The notes: generated from the letters alone by a model not told the origin. Positions 50,011 through 63,900 are shown, numbered from the stretch's first letter. The stretch: 64,000 nucleotides of DNA from Liolophura sinensis (GCF_032854445.1 NW_027018031.1:48073-112072), one strand, 5' to 3'. Program-made: numbers and translations.

Positions 50011-53000
50011 TGAGTTTGTCTTCGACTTAGAAGTAAGACAACTGCTGGGTGAGTTAAATGGGCTTGGCCCAAAGATTTGACGCCTTCTGGGCTACCGAAG
50101 GGCACATAACTTATAATGAAAAGTTGAATATAGTAACGACCAGTCGCGATGGTACATAGTAAATGTAGCCAATTTCAATTAGCAAAAAGACGAGAGAAAA
50201 ATCCAAAATTGGAAAAAACTGTTCTAATGCTGCTAGTAAGAGGGTAATCCGACGTATTTTGTGACGAGATATCGAATGGTGCAAACCGCGTTGCTCTCCG
50301 ACCAAAACTTTTGGCTGCAGCCACAAATGAATAATCATTGATGTCAAGATCACGTGCCCAGCAACGGCTCTTACTCCATGGAAACCAAGGTAATTTGCAA
50401 TTTTATAACACCTGGAGATGGCTGGCCCAATTGCGCATCTTTTGGCACCTTATTGATGTGGGTCAGTGTTCAATTGTAGTTTTACTGCGGACTGTATCAA
50501 GTATCTTGTGTTTTTTTATATACAAATGGTGTGGTTTTTCTACATGTAGATAAAGACATTGAGTTTGTCTTCGACTTAGAAGTAAGACATTTGCTGGGTG
50601 AGTTAAATGGGCTTGGCCCAAAGATTTGACGTCGTCTGGGCTACCGAAGGGCACATAACTTATAATGAAAAGTTGAATATAGTAATAACCAGTCGCGATG
50701 GTACATAGTAAATGTAGCCAATTTCAATTAGCAAAAAAACCAGGCAAAAATCCAAAAGTGGAAAAACTGTTCCAATGCTGCTAGTAAGAGGCTAATCCGA
50801 CTTATTTTGTGACTAGAAATCGAATGGTGCAAACCGCCTTGCTCTCCGACCAATACTTTTGGCTGCAGCCACAGATGAATAATCATTGATGTCAAGATCA
50901 CGTGCCCAGCAACGGCTCTTACTCCATGGAAACCAAAGCAATTTGCAATTTTTCAACACCTGGAGATGGCTGGCCCAATTGCGCATCTTTTGGCACCTTA
51001 TTGATGTGGGTCAGTGTTCAATTGTACTTTTACAGCAGACTGTATCAAGTACCTTGTGTTTTTTTATATACAAATGGTGTGGTTTTTCTACATGTAGATA
51101 AAGACATTGAGTTTGTCTTCGACTTAGAAATAAGACAATTGCTGGGTGAGTTCAATGGGCTTGGCCCAAAGATTTGACGTCGTCTGGGTTACCGAAGGGC
51201 ACATAACTTATAATGAAAAGTTGAATATAGTAATGACCAGTCGCGATGGTACATAGTAAATGTAGCCAATTTCAATTAGCAAAAAGACCAGGCAAAAATC
51301 CAAAATTGGAAAAACTGTTCTAATGCTGCTAGTAAGAGGCTAATCCGACGTATTTTGTGACGAGAAATCGAATGGTGCAAACCGCGTTGCTCTCCGACCA
51401 ACACTTTTGGCTGCAGCCACAAATGAATAATCATTGATGTCAAGATCACGTGCTCAGCAACGGCTCTTACTCCATGGAAACCAAGGAAATTTGCAATTTT
51501 TCAACACCTGGAGATGGCTGGCCCAATTGCGCAGATTTTGGCACCTTATTGATGTGGGTCAGTGTTCAATTGTACTTTTACAGGGGACTGTATCAAGTAC
51601 CTTGTGTTTTTTTTATATACAAATGGTGTGGTTTTTCTACATGTAGATAAAGACATTGAGTTTGTCTTCGACTTAGAAGTAAGACATTTGCTTGGTGAGT
51701 TAAATGGGCTTGGCCCAAACATTTGACGTCGTCTGGGCAACCGGAGGGCACATGACTTATAATGAAAAGTTGAATATAGTAATGACCAGTCGCGATGGTA
51801 CATAGTAAATGTAGCCAATTTCAATTAGCAAAAAGACCAGGCAAAAATCCAAAAGTGGAAAAACTGTTCCAATGCTGCTGGTAAGAGGCTAATCAGACGT
51901 ATTTTGTGACGAGAAAACGATTGGTGCAAACCGCCTTGCTCTTCGACCAATACTTTTGGCTGTAGCCACAATTGAATAATCATTGATGTCAAGATCACGT
52001 GCCCAGCAACGGCTCTTACTCCATGGAAACCGAGGAAATTTGCAATTTTTCAACAGCTGGAGATGCCTGGCCCATTTGCGCATCTTTTGGCACCTTATTG
52101 ATGTGGGTTAGTGTTTAATTGTACTTTTTACAGCAGACTGTATCAAGTACCTTGTGTTTTTTTATATACAAATGGTGTGGTTTTTCTACATGTAGATAAA
52201 GACATTAAGTTTGTCTTCGACTTAGAAGTAAGACATTTGCTGGGTGAGTTAAATGGGCTTGGCCCAAAGATTTGACGTCGTCTGGGCTACCGAAGGGCAC
52301 ATAACTTGTAATGAAAAGTTGAATATAGTAATGACCAGTGGCGATGGTACATAGTCAATGTAGCCAATTTCAATTAGCAAAAAGACCAGGCAAAAATGCA
52401 AAAGTGGAAAAACTGTTCCAATGCTGCTGGTAAGAGGCTAATCCGACTTATTTTGTGACGAGAAATCGAATGGAGCAAACCGCCTTGCTCTCCGACCAAT
52501 ACTTTTGGCTGTAGCCACAATTGAATAATCATTGATGTCAAGATCACGTGCCCAGCAACGGCTCTTACTCCATGGAAACCAAGGAAATTTGCAATTTTTC
52601 AACAACTGCAGATGCCTGGCCCAATTGCGCATCTTTTGGCACCTTATTGATGTGGGTCAGTGTTCAATTGTACTTTTTACAGTAGACTGTATCAAGTACC
52701 TTGTGTTTTTTTATATACAAATGGTGTGGTTTTTCTACATGTAGATAAAGACATTAAGATTGTCTTCCACTTAGAAATGAGACATTTGCTGGGTGAGTTA
52801 AATGGGCTTGGCCCAAAGATTTGACGTCGTCTGGGCTACCGAAGGGCACATAACTTATAATGAAAAGTTGAATATAGTAATGACCAGTCGCGATGGTACA
52901 TAGTCAATGTAGCCAATTTCAATTAGCAAAAAGACCAGGCAAAAATGAAAAAGTGGAAAAACTGTTCCAATGCTGCTGGTAAGAGGCTAATCCGACGTAT

Positions 53001-53639
53001 TTTGTGACGAGAAATCGAATGGTGCAAACCGCCTTGCTCTCCGACCATACTTTTGGCTGTAGCCACAATTGAATAATCATTGATGTCAAGATCACGTGCC
53101 CAGCAACGGCTCTTACTCCATGGAAACCAAGGCAATTTGCAATTTTTCAACAGCTGGAGATGCCTGGCCCAATTGCGCATCTTTTGGCACCTTATTGATG
53201 TGGGTCAGTGTTCAGTTGTACTTTTCACAGCAGACTGTATCAAGTACCTTGTGTTTATTTATATACAAATGGTGTGGTTTTTCTACATGTAGATAAAGAC
53301 ATTGAGTTTGTCTTCGACTTAGAAGTAAGACATTTGCTGGGTGAGTTAAATGGGCTTGGCCCAAAGATTTGACGTCTTCTGGGCTACCGAAGGGCACATA
53401 ACTTGTAATGAAAAGTTGAATATAGTAATGACCAGTGGCGATGGTACATAGTCAATGTAGCCAATTTCAATTAGCAAAAAGACCAGGCAAAAATCCAAAA
53501 GTGGAAAAACTGTTCCAATGCTGCTGGTAAGAGGCTAATCCGACGTATTTTGTGACGAGAAATCGAATGGAGCAAACCGCCTTGCTCTCCGACAAACACT
53601 TTTGGCTGTAGCCACAATTGAATAATCATTGATGTCAAG

Positions 53640-55600
53640 ATCACGTGCCCAGCAACGGCTCTTACTCCATGGAAACCAAGGAAATTTGCAATTTTTCAAC
53701 AGCTGGAGATGCCTGGCCCAATTGCGCATCTTTTGGCACCTTATTGATGTGGGTCAGTGTTCAATTGTACTTTTTACAGCGGACTGTATCAAGTACCTTG
53801 TGTTTTTTTATATACAAATGGTGTGGTTTTTCTACATGTAGATAAAGACATTGAGTTTGTCTTCGATTTAGAAGTAAGACAACTGCTGGGTGAGTTAAAT
53901 GGGCTTGGCCCAAAGATTTGACGTCTTCTGGGCTACCGAAGGGCACATAACTTATAATGAAAAGTTGAATATAGTAATGACCAGTCGCGATGGTACATAG
54001 TAAACGTAGCCGATTTTAATTCGCAAAAAGACCAGGCAAAAATCCAAAAGTGGAAAAATTGTTCCAATGCTGCTGGTAAGAGGCTAATCCGACGTATTTT
54101 GTGACGAGAAATCGAATGGTGCAAACCGCGTTGCTCTCCGACCAATACTTTTGGCTGTAGCCACAATTGAATAATCATTGATGTCAAGATCACGTGCCCA
54201 GCAACGGCTCTTACTCCATGGAAACCAAGGAAATTTGCAATTTTTCAACAGCTGGAGATGCCTGGCCCAATTGCGCATCTTTTGGCACCTTATTGATGTG
54301 GGTCAGTGTTCAATTGTACTTTTTACAGCGGACTGTATCAAGTACCTTGTGTTTTTTCATACACAAATGGTGTGGTTTTTCTACATGTAGATAAAGACAT
54401 TGAGATTGTTTTTGACTTAGAAGTAAGACAACTGCTGGGTGAGATAAATGGGCTTGGCCCAAAGATTTGACGTCGTCTGGGCTACCGAAGGGCACATAAC
54501 TTATAATGAAAAGTTGAATATAGTAATGACCAGTCGCGATGGTTCATAGTCAATGTAGCCGATTTTAATTGCAAAAAGACCAGGCAAAAATCCAACAGTG
54601 GAAAAACTGTTCCAATGCTGCTGGTAAGAGGCTAATCCGACGTATTTTGTGACGAGAAGTCGAATGGTGCAAACCGCGTTGCTCTCCGACCAATACTTTT
54701 GGCTGTAGCTACAATTGAATAATCATTGATGTCAAGAACACGTGTCCAGCAACGGCCCTTACTCCGTGGAAACCAAGGCAATTTGCAATTTTTTCAACAC
54801 CTGGAGAGGAATGGCCCAATTGCGCATCTTTTGGCACCTTATTGATGTGGGTCAGTGTTCAGTTGTACTTTTCACAGCAGACTGTATAAAGTACCTTGTG
54901 TTTTTCTATATACAAATGGTGTGGTTTTTCTACATGTAGATAAAGACATTGAGTTTGTCTTCGACTTAGAAGTAAGACATTTCCTGGGTGAGTTAAATAG
55001 AGTGGGCCCAAATATTTGACGTCGTCTGGGCTACCGAAGGGCACATAACTTATAATGAAAAGTTGAATATAGTAATGACCAGTCGCGATGGTACATAGTA
55101 AATGTAGCCGATTTTAATTCGCAAAAAGACCAGGCAAAAATCCAAAAGTGGAAAAACTGTCCAATCCTGCTGGAAAGAGGCTAATCCGACGTATTTTGTG
55201 ACGAGAAATCGAATGGTGCACACCGCGTTGCTCTCCGACCAATACTTTTGGCTGTAGCCACAATTGAATAATCATTGATGTCAAGATCACGTGCCCAGCA
55301 ACGGCTCTTACTCCATGGAAACCAAGGAAATTTGCAATTTTTCAACAGCTGGAGATGCCTGGCCCAATTGCGCATCTTTTGGTATCTTATTGATGTGGGT
55401 CAGTGTTCAATTGTACTTTTTACAGCGGACTGTATCAAGTACCTTGTGTTTTTTTTATATACAAATGGTGTGGTTTTTCTACATGTAGATAAAGACATTG
55501 AGTTTGTCTTCGACTTAGAAGTAAGACAACTGCTGAGTGAGTTAAATGGGCTGGGCCCAAATATTTGACGTCGTCTGGACTACCGAAGGGCACATAACTT
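53640..55600 (+). repeat. B block X0'-X2-X3-X4, first copy
   Basis: Four monomers with distinctive marks: AACGTAGCCGA (about 54,003), then TTCATACACAAATGG (X2, about 54,357) with GAGATAAATGG, then AAGAACACGTGTCCAGC (X3, about 54,733) with GAGTGGGCCC, then TTTTGGTATCTTATTG (X4, about 55,377). The run returns at 58,590 at an offset of about 4,949 bp (9 monomers). Confidence 0.75.
53667..54215 (+). repeat. Reference family B monomer (549 bp)
   Basis: One full unit counted from core to core. Landmarks: CCATGG at 53667-53672; a 7-T tract at 53803-53809 followed by ATATAC; the perfect 12-bp palindrome TCTACATGTAGA at 53831-53842; TGGGC-TTG-GCCCA at 53900-53912; GACGTC at 53920-53925; TCGCGA at 53985-53990; CACGTG at 54191-54196. 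The unit is close to three times 183 bp, about three nucleosome spacings, but I saw no convincing internal 183-bp subrepeat by eye. Confidence 0.9.
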
Positions 55601-55699
55601 ATAATAAAAAGTTGAATAGAGTAATGACCAGTCGCGATGGTACATAGTAAATGTAGCCGATTTTAATTAGCAAAAAGACCAGGCAAAAATCCAACAGTG

Positions 55700-58600
55700 G
55701 AAAAACTGTTCCAACTGCTGCTGGTAAGAGGCTAATCCGACGTATTTTGTGACAAGAAGTCGAATGGTGCAAACCGCCTTGCTCTCCGACCAATACTTTT
55801 GGCTGCAGCCACAAATGAATAATCATTGATGTCAAGATCACGTGCCCAGCAACGGTTCTTACTCCATGGAAACCAAGGAAATTTGCAATTTTTCAACAGC
55901 TGGAGATGCCTGGCCCAATTGCGCCTCTTTTGGCACCTTATTGATGTGGGTCAGTGTTCAGTTGTACTTTTCACAGCAGACTGTATCAAGTACCTTGTGT
56001 TTTTTTATATACAAATGGTGTGGTTTTTCTACATGTAGATAAAGACATTGAGTTTGTCTTCGACTTAAAAGTAAGACATTTGCTGGGTGAGTTAAATGGG
56101 CTTGGCCCAAAGATTTGACGTCGTCTGGGCTATCGGAGGGCACATAACCTATAATGAAAAGTTGAATATAGTAATGACCAGTCGCGATGGTGCATAGTAA
56201 ATGTAGCCAATTTCAATTAGCAAAAAGACCAGGCAAAAATCCAAAAGTGGAAAAACTGTTCCAATGCTGCTAGTAAGAGGCTAATCCGACGTATTTTGTG
56301 ACGAGAAATCGAATGGTGCAAACCGCCTTGCTCTCCGACCAATACTTTTGGCTGTAGCCACAATTGAATAATCATTGATGTCGAAGATCACGTGCCCAGC
56401 AACGGCTCTTACTCCATAGAAACCAAGGAATTTGCAATTTTTCAACAGCTGAGATGCCTGGCCCAAATTGCGCATCTTTTGGCACCTTATTGATGTGGGT
56501 CAGTGTTCAATTGTACTTTTATAGCGGACTGTATCAAGTACCTTGTGTTTATTTATGTACAAATGGTGTGGTTTTTCTACATGTAGATAAAAGACATTGA
56601 GTTTGTCTTCGACTTAGAAGTAAGACATTTGCTGGGTGAGTTAAATGGGCTTGGCCCAAAAGATTTGATGTCGTCTGGGCTACCGAAGGGCACATAACTT
56701 ATAATGAAAAGTTGAATATAGTAATGACCAGTCGCGATGGTACATAGTAAATGTAGCCAATTTTAATTAGCAAAAAGACCAGGCAAACATCCAAAATTGG
56801 AAAAAACTGTTCTAATGCTGCTAGTAAGAGGCTAATCCGACGTATTTTGTGACGAGATATCGAATGGTGCAAACCGCGTTGCTCTCCGACCAACACTTTT
56901 GCTGCAGCCACAAATGAATAATCATTGATATCAAAGATCACGTGCCAGCAACGGCTCTTACTCCATGAAAGCAAGGAAATTTGCAATTTTTTAACACCTG
57001 GAGATGGCTGGCCCAATTGCGCATCTTTTGGCACCTTATTGATGTGGGTCAGTGTTCAATTTTACTTTTACAGCAGACTGTATCAAGTACCTTGTGTTTT
57101 TTTTATATACAAATGGTGTGGGTTTTTCTAACATGTAGATAAAGACATTAAGTTTGTCTTCGACTTAGAAATAAGACATTTGCTGGGTGAGTTAAATGGG
57201 CTTGGCCAAAGATTTGACGTCGTCTGGGCTACCGAAGGGCACATGACTTTATAATGAAAAAGCTGAATATAGTAATGACCAGTCGCGATGGTACATAGTA
57301 AATGTAGCCGATTTCAATTAGCAAGAAGACCAGGCAAAAATCCAAAAGTGGAAAAACTGTTCCAATGCTGCTGGTAAGCAGCTAATCAAACGTATTTTGT
57401 GACGAGAAAACGAATGGTGCAAACTGCGTTGCTCTCCGACCAATACTTTTGGCTGTAGCCACAATTGAATAATCATTGATGTCAAGATCACGTGCCCAGC
57501 AACGGCTCTTACTCCATGCAAACCAAGAAAATTTGCAATTTTTCAACAGCTGGAGATGCCTGGCCCAATTGCGCATCTTTTGGCACCTTATTGATGTGGG
57601 TCAGTGTTCAATTGTACTTTTTACAGCAGACTGTATGAAGTACCTTGTGATTTTTTATATACAAATGGTGTGGTTTTTCTACATGTAGATAAAGACATTG
57701 AGTTTGTCTTCGACTTAGAAGTAAGACATTTGCTGGGTGAGTTAAATGGGCTTGGCCCAAAGATTTGACGTCGGTCTGGGCTACCGAAGGGCACATAACT
57801 TTATTATGAAAAGTTGAATATAGTAATGGACCAATCGCGATGGTACATAGTAAAAGTAGCCAATTTCAATTAGCAAAAAGACCTGGCAAAAATCCAAAAG
57901 TGGAAAAACTGTTCTAATGCTTGCTGGTAAGAGGCTAATCCGACGTATTTTGTGACAACAAAGAGAATGGTGCAAACCGCCTTGCTCTCCGACCAATACT
58001 TTTGGCTGCAGCCACAATTGAATAATCATTGATGTCAAGATCACGTGCCCAGCAACGGCTCTTACTCCATGGAAACCGAGGAAATTTGCAATTTTTCAAC
58101 AGCTGGAGATGCCTGGCCCAATTGCGCATCTTTTGGCACCTTATTGATGTGGGTCAGTGTTCAATTGTACTTTTTTACAGCGGACTGTATCAAGTACCTT
58201 GTGTTTTTTTTATATACAAATGGTGTGGGTTTTTCTACATGTAATAAAGACATTGAGTTTGTCTTCGACTTAGAAAAAGACAACTGCTGAGTGAGTTAAA
58301 TGGGCTTGGCCCAAATATTTGACGTCGTCCGGACTACCGAAGGGCACATAACTTATAATAAAAAGTTGAATATAGTAATGACCAGTCGCGATGGTACATA
58401 GTAAATGTAGCCGATTTTAATTGCAAAAAGACCAGGCAAAAATCCAACAGTGGAAAAACTGTTCCAATGCTGCTGGTAAGAGGCTAATCCGACGTATTTT
58501 GTGACGAGAAGTCGAATGATGCAAACCGCGTTGCTCTCCGACCAATACTTTTGGCTGTAGCCACAATTGAATAATCATTGATGTCAAGATCACGTGCCCA

Positions 58601-61600
58601 GCAACGGCTCTTTCTCCATGGAAACAGAGGAAATTTGCATTTTTCAACAGCTGGAGATGCCTGGCCCAATTGCGCATCTTTTGGCACTTATTGATGTGGG
58701 TCAGTGTTCAATTGTACTTTTTTACAGCGGACTGTATCAAGTACCTTGTGTTTTTTTATATACAAATGGTGTGGTTTTTCTACATGTAGATAAAGACATT
58801 GAGTTTGTCTTCGATTTAGAAGTAAGACAACTGCTGGGTGAGTTAAATGGGCTTGGCCCAAAGATTTGACGTCTTCTGGGCTACCGAAGGGCACATAACT
58901 TATAATGAAAAGTTGAATATAGTAATGACCAGTCGCGATGGTACATAGTAAACGTAGCCGATTTTAATTCGCAAAAAGACCAGGCAAAAATCCAAAAGTG
59001 GAAAAACTGTTCCAATGCTGCTGGTAAGAAGGCTAATCCGAAGTATTTTGTGACCAGAAATCGAATGGTGCAAACCGCGTTGCTCTCCGACCAATACTTT
59101 TGGCTGTAGCCACAATTGAATAATCATTGATGTCAAGATCACGTGCCCAGCAACGGCTCTTACCCATGGAAACAAGGAAATTTGCAATTTTTCAACAGCT
59201 GGAGATGCCTGGCCCAATTGCGCATCTTTTGGCACCTTTATTGATGTGGGTCAGTGTTCAATTGTACTTTTTACAGCGGACTGTATCAAGTACCTTGTGT
59301 TTTTTCATACACAAATGGTGTGGTTTTTCTACATGTAGATAAAGGACATTGAGATTGTTTTTGACTTAGAAGTAAGACAACTGCTGGGTGAGATAAATGG
59401 GCTTGGCCCAAAGATTTGACGTCGTCTGGGCTACCGAAGGGCACATAACTTATAATGAAAAGTTGAATATAGTAATGACCAGTCGCGATGGTTCATAGTC
59501 AATGTAGCCAATTTCAATTAGCAAAAAGACCAGGCAAAAATCCAAAAGTGAAAAACTGTTCCAATGCTGCTGGAAAGAGGCTAATCCGACGTATTTTGTG
59601 ACGAGAAATCGAATGTGCAAACCGCGTTGCTCTCCGACCAATACTTTTGGCTGTGGCCACAATTGAATAATCATTGATGTCAAGAACACGTGTCCAGCAA
59701 CGGCCCTTACTCCATGGAAACCAAGGCAATTTGCAATTTTTCAACAGCTGGAGAGGCCTGGCCCAATTGCGCATCTTTTTGGCACCTTATTGATGTGGGT
59801 CAGTGTTCAGTTGTACTTTTCACAGCAGACTGTATAAAGTACCTTGTGTTTTTCTATATACAAATGGTGTGGTTTTTCTACATGTAGATAAAGAAATTGA
59901 GTTTGTCTTCGACTTAGAAGTAAGACATTTCTGGGTGAGTTAAATGGAGTGGGCCCAAATATTTGACGTCGTCTGGGCTACCGAAGGGCACATAACTTAT
60001 AATGAAAAGTTGAATATAGTAATGACCTTTTCGCGATGGTACATAGTAAATGTAGCCGATTTTAATTCGCAAAAAGACCAGGCAAAAATCCAAAAGTGGA
60101 AAACTGTTCCAATCCTGCTGGTAAGAGGCTAATCCGACGTATTTTGTGACGAGAAATCGAATGGTGCAAACCGCGTTGCTCTCCGACCAATACTTTTGGC
60201 TGTAGCCACAATTGAATAATCATTGATGTCAAGATCACGTGCCCAGCAACGGCTCTTACTCCATGGAAACCAAGGAAATTTGCAATTTTTCAACAGCTGG
60301 AGATGCCTGGCCCAATTGCGCATCTTTTGGTATCTTATTGATGTGGGTCAGTGTTCAATTGTACTTTTTACAGCGGACTGTATCAAGTACCCTTGTGTTT
60401 TTTTTAAATACAAAATGGTGTGGTTTTTCTACATGTAGATAAAGACATTGAGTTTGTCTTCGACTTAGAAAAAAGACAACTGCTGAGTGAGTTAAATGGG
60501 CTTGGCCCAAATATTTGACGTCGTCTGGACTACCGAAGGGCACATAACTTATAATAAAAGTTGAATATAGTAATGACCAGTCGCGATGGTACATAGTAAA
60601 TGTAGCCGATTTTAATTGCAAAAAGACCAGGCAAAAAATCCAACAGTGGAAAAACTGTTCCAATGCTGCTGGTAGAGAGGCTAATCCGACGTATTTTGTG
60701 ACGAGAAGTCGAATGATGCAAACCGCCTTGCTCTCCGACCAATACTTTTGGCTGTAGCCACAATTGAATAATCATTGATGTCAAGATCACGTGCCCAGCA
60801 ACGGCTCTTTCTCCATGGAAACAGAGGAAATTTGCAATTTTTCAACAGCTGGAGATGCCTGGCCCAATTGCGCATCTTTTGGCCACCTTATTGATGTGGG
60901 TCAGTGTTCAATTGTACTTTTTACAGCGGACTGTATCAAGTACCTTGTGTTTTTTTATATACAAATGGTGTGGTTTTTCTACATGTAGATAAAGACATTG
61001 AGTTTGTCTTCGACTTAGAAGTAAGACAACTGCTGGGTGAGTTAAATGGGCTTGGCCCAAAGATTTGACGTCTTCTGGGCTACCGAAGGGCACATAACTT
61101 ATAATGAAAAGTTGAATATAGTAATGACCAGTCGCGATGGTACATAGTAAACGTAGCCGATTTTAATTCGCAAAAAGACCAGGCAAAAATCCAAAAGTGG
61201 AAAAACTGTTCCAATGCTGCTGGTAAGAGGCTAATCCGACGTATTTTGTGACGAGAAATCGAATGGTACAAACCGCGTTGCTCTCCGACCAATACTTTTG
61301 GCTGTAGCCACAATTGAATAATCATTGATGTCAAGATCACGTGCCCAGCAACGGCTCTTACTCCATGGAAACCAAGGAAATTTGCAATTTTTCAACAGCT
61401 GGGAGATGCCTGGCCCAATTGCGCATCTTTTGGCACCTTATTGATGTGGGTCAGTGTTCAATTGTACTTTTTACAGCGGACTTGTATCAAGTACCTTGTG
61501 TTTTTTCATACACAAATGGTGTGGTTTTTCTACATGTAGATAAAGACATTGAGATTGTTTCTGACTTAGAAGTAAGACAACTGCTGGGTGAGATAAATGG

Positions 61601-63900
61601 GCTTGGCCCAAAGATTTGACGTCGTCTGGGCTACCGAAGGGCACATAACTTATAATGAAAAGTTGAATATAGTAATGACCAGATCGCGATGGTTCATAGT
61701 CAATGTAGCCAATTTCAATTAGCAAAAAGACCAGGCAAAAATCCAAAAGTGGAAAAAACTGTTCCAATGCTGCTGGTAAGAGGCTAATCCGACTTATTTT
61801 GTGACGAGAAATCGAATGGTGCAAACCGCGTTGCTCTCCGACCAATACTTTTGGCTGTAGCCACAATTGAATAATCATTGATGTCAAGAACACGTGTCCA
61901 GCAACGGCCCTTACTCCATGGAAACCAAGGGCAATTTGCAATTTTTCAACACCTGGAGAGGCCTGGCCCAATTGCGCATACTTTTGGCACCTTATTGATG
62001 TGGGTCAGTGTTCAGTTGTACTTTTCACAGCAGACTGTATAAAGTACCTTGTGTTTTTCTATATACATAATGGTGTGGTTTTTTCTACATGTAGATAAAG
62101 AAATTGAGTTTGTCTTCGACTTAGAAGTAAGACATTTCCTGGGTGAGTTAAATGGAGTGGGCCCAAATATTTGACGTCGTCTGGGCTACCGAAGGGCACA
62201 TAACTTATAATGAAAAGTTGAATATAGTAATGACCAGTCGCGATGGTACATAGTAAACGTAGCCGATTTTAATTAACAAAAAGACCAGGCAAAAATCCAA
62301 AAGTGGAAAAACTGTTCCAATGCTGCTGGTAAGAGGCTAATCCGACGTATTTGTGACGAGAAATCGAATGGTGCAAACCGCGTTGCTCTCCGACCAATAC
62401 TTTTGGCTGTAGCCACAATTGAATAATCATTGATGTCAAGATCACGTGCCCAGCAACGGCTCTTACTCCATGGAAAACCAAGGAAATTTGCAATTTTTCA
62501 ACAGCTGGAGATGCCTGGCCCAATTGCGCATCTTTTGGCACCTTATTGATGTGGGTCAGTGTTCAATTGTACTTTTTACAGCGGACTGTATCAAGTACCT
62601 TGTGTTTTTTCATACACAAATGGTGTGGTTTTTCTACATGTAGATAAAGACATTGAGATTGTTTCTGACTTAGAAGTAAGACAACTGCTGGTGAGATAAA
62701 TGGGCTTGGCCCAAAGATTTGACGTCGTCTGGGCTACCGAAGGGCACATAACTTATAATGAAAAGTTGAATATAGTAATGACCAGTCGCGATGGTTCATA
62801 GTCAATGTAGCCAATTTCAATTAGCAAAAAGACCAGGCAAAAATCCAAAAGTGGAAAAACTGTTCCAATGCTGCTGGTAAGAGGCTAATCCGACTTATTT
62901 TGTGACGAGAAATCGAATGGTGCAAACCGCGTTGCTCTCCGACCAATACTTTTGGCTGTAGCCACAATTGAATAATCATTGATGTCAAGAACACGTGTCC
63001 AGACAACGGCCCTTACTCCATGGAAACCAAGGCAATTTGCAATTTTTCAACACCTGGAGAGGCCTGGCCCAATGCGCATCTTTTGGCACCTTATTGATGT
63101 GGGTCAGTGTTCAGTTGTACTTTTCACAGCAGACTGTATAAAGTACCTTGTGTTTTTCTATATACAAATGGTGTGGTTTTTCTACAATGTAGATAAAGAA
63201 ATTGAGTTTGTCTTCGACTTAGAAGTAAGACATTTCCTGGGTGAGTTAAATGGAGTGGGCCCAAATATTTGACGTCGTCTGGGCTACCGAAGGGCACATA
63301 ACTTATAATGAAAAGTTGAATATAGTAATGACCAGTCGCGATGGTACATAGTAAAACGTAGCCGATTTTAATTAACAAAAAGACCAGGCAAAAATCCAAA
63401 AGTGGAAAAACTGTTCCAATGCTGCTGGTAAGAGGCTAATCCGACGTATTTTGTGACGAGAAATCGAATGGTGCAAACCGCGTTGCTCTCCGACCAATAC
63501 TTTTGGCTGTAGCCACAATTGAATAATCATTGATGTCAAGATCACGTGCCCAGCAACGGCTCTTACTCCATGGAAACCAAGGAAATTTGCAATTTTTCAA
63601 CAGCTGGAGATGCCTGGCCCAATTGCGCATCTTTTGGTATCTTATTGATGTGGGTCAGTGTTCAATTGTACTTTTTACAGCGGACTGTATCAAGTACCTT
63701 GTGTTTTTTTTAAATACAAATGGTGTGGTTTTTCTACATGTAGATAAAGACATTGAGTTTGTCTTCGACTTAGAAAAAAGACAACTGCTGAGTGAGTTAA
63801 ATGGGCTTGGCCCAAATATTTGACGATCGTCTGGACTACCGAAGGGCACATAACTTATAATGAAAAGTTGAATATAGTAATGACCAGTCGCGATGGTACA
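55700..63900. other. Long stretch with excess single-base indels
   Basis: Examples are CCAACTGCTGCTGG (55,713), GATGTCGAAGATC (56,379), GGCCCAAATTGCG (56,461), AGATAAAAGACATT (56,586), CACTTTTGCTGC (56,895), TCCATGAAAGCAAGG (56,963), GTGTGGGTTTTT (57,116), CTAACATGTAG (57,129), ACTTTATAATGAAAAAGC (57,245), GTCGGTCTGGG (57,772), ATGGACCAATCG (57,826), ACCTTTTCGCG (60,025), GTACCCTTGTG (60,388), ACAAAATGG and AGTAAAACGTAGCC (63,352). B copies before 55.7 kb carry far fewer, apart from the two smaller clusters. Confidence 0.6.

Noticed and set aside
53645-53845. Recurring 60-110 codon reading frames on both strands as candidate genes
   Set aside because: They recur at monomer spacing, overlap on opposite strands, often begin at GTG, and change length when the T-tract varies between 7 and 8 bases. 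They are by-products of the repeat.
53850-53875. CENP-B box
   Set aside because: TTCGACTTAGAAG matches only the first half of TTCGNNNNANNCGGG; the CGGG half is absent. No better match was seen on either strand.
53815-53915. A protein-like stretch (VVFLHVDKDIEFVFDLEV and onward) as a fossil coding domain
   Set aside because: Between A and B the changes I could place in this frame are four amino-acid-changing (I/F, L/F, Q/H, S/G) and one silent (cac/cat). That shows no purifying selection, and a stop follows at once. I recognise no family.
54108-54125. RNA polymerase III B-box (tRNA-derived repeat)
   Set aside because: AATCGAATG fits GWTCRANNC with two mismatches at fixed positions, and no suitably spaced A-box or cloverleaf was seen.
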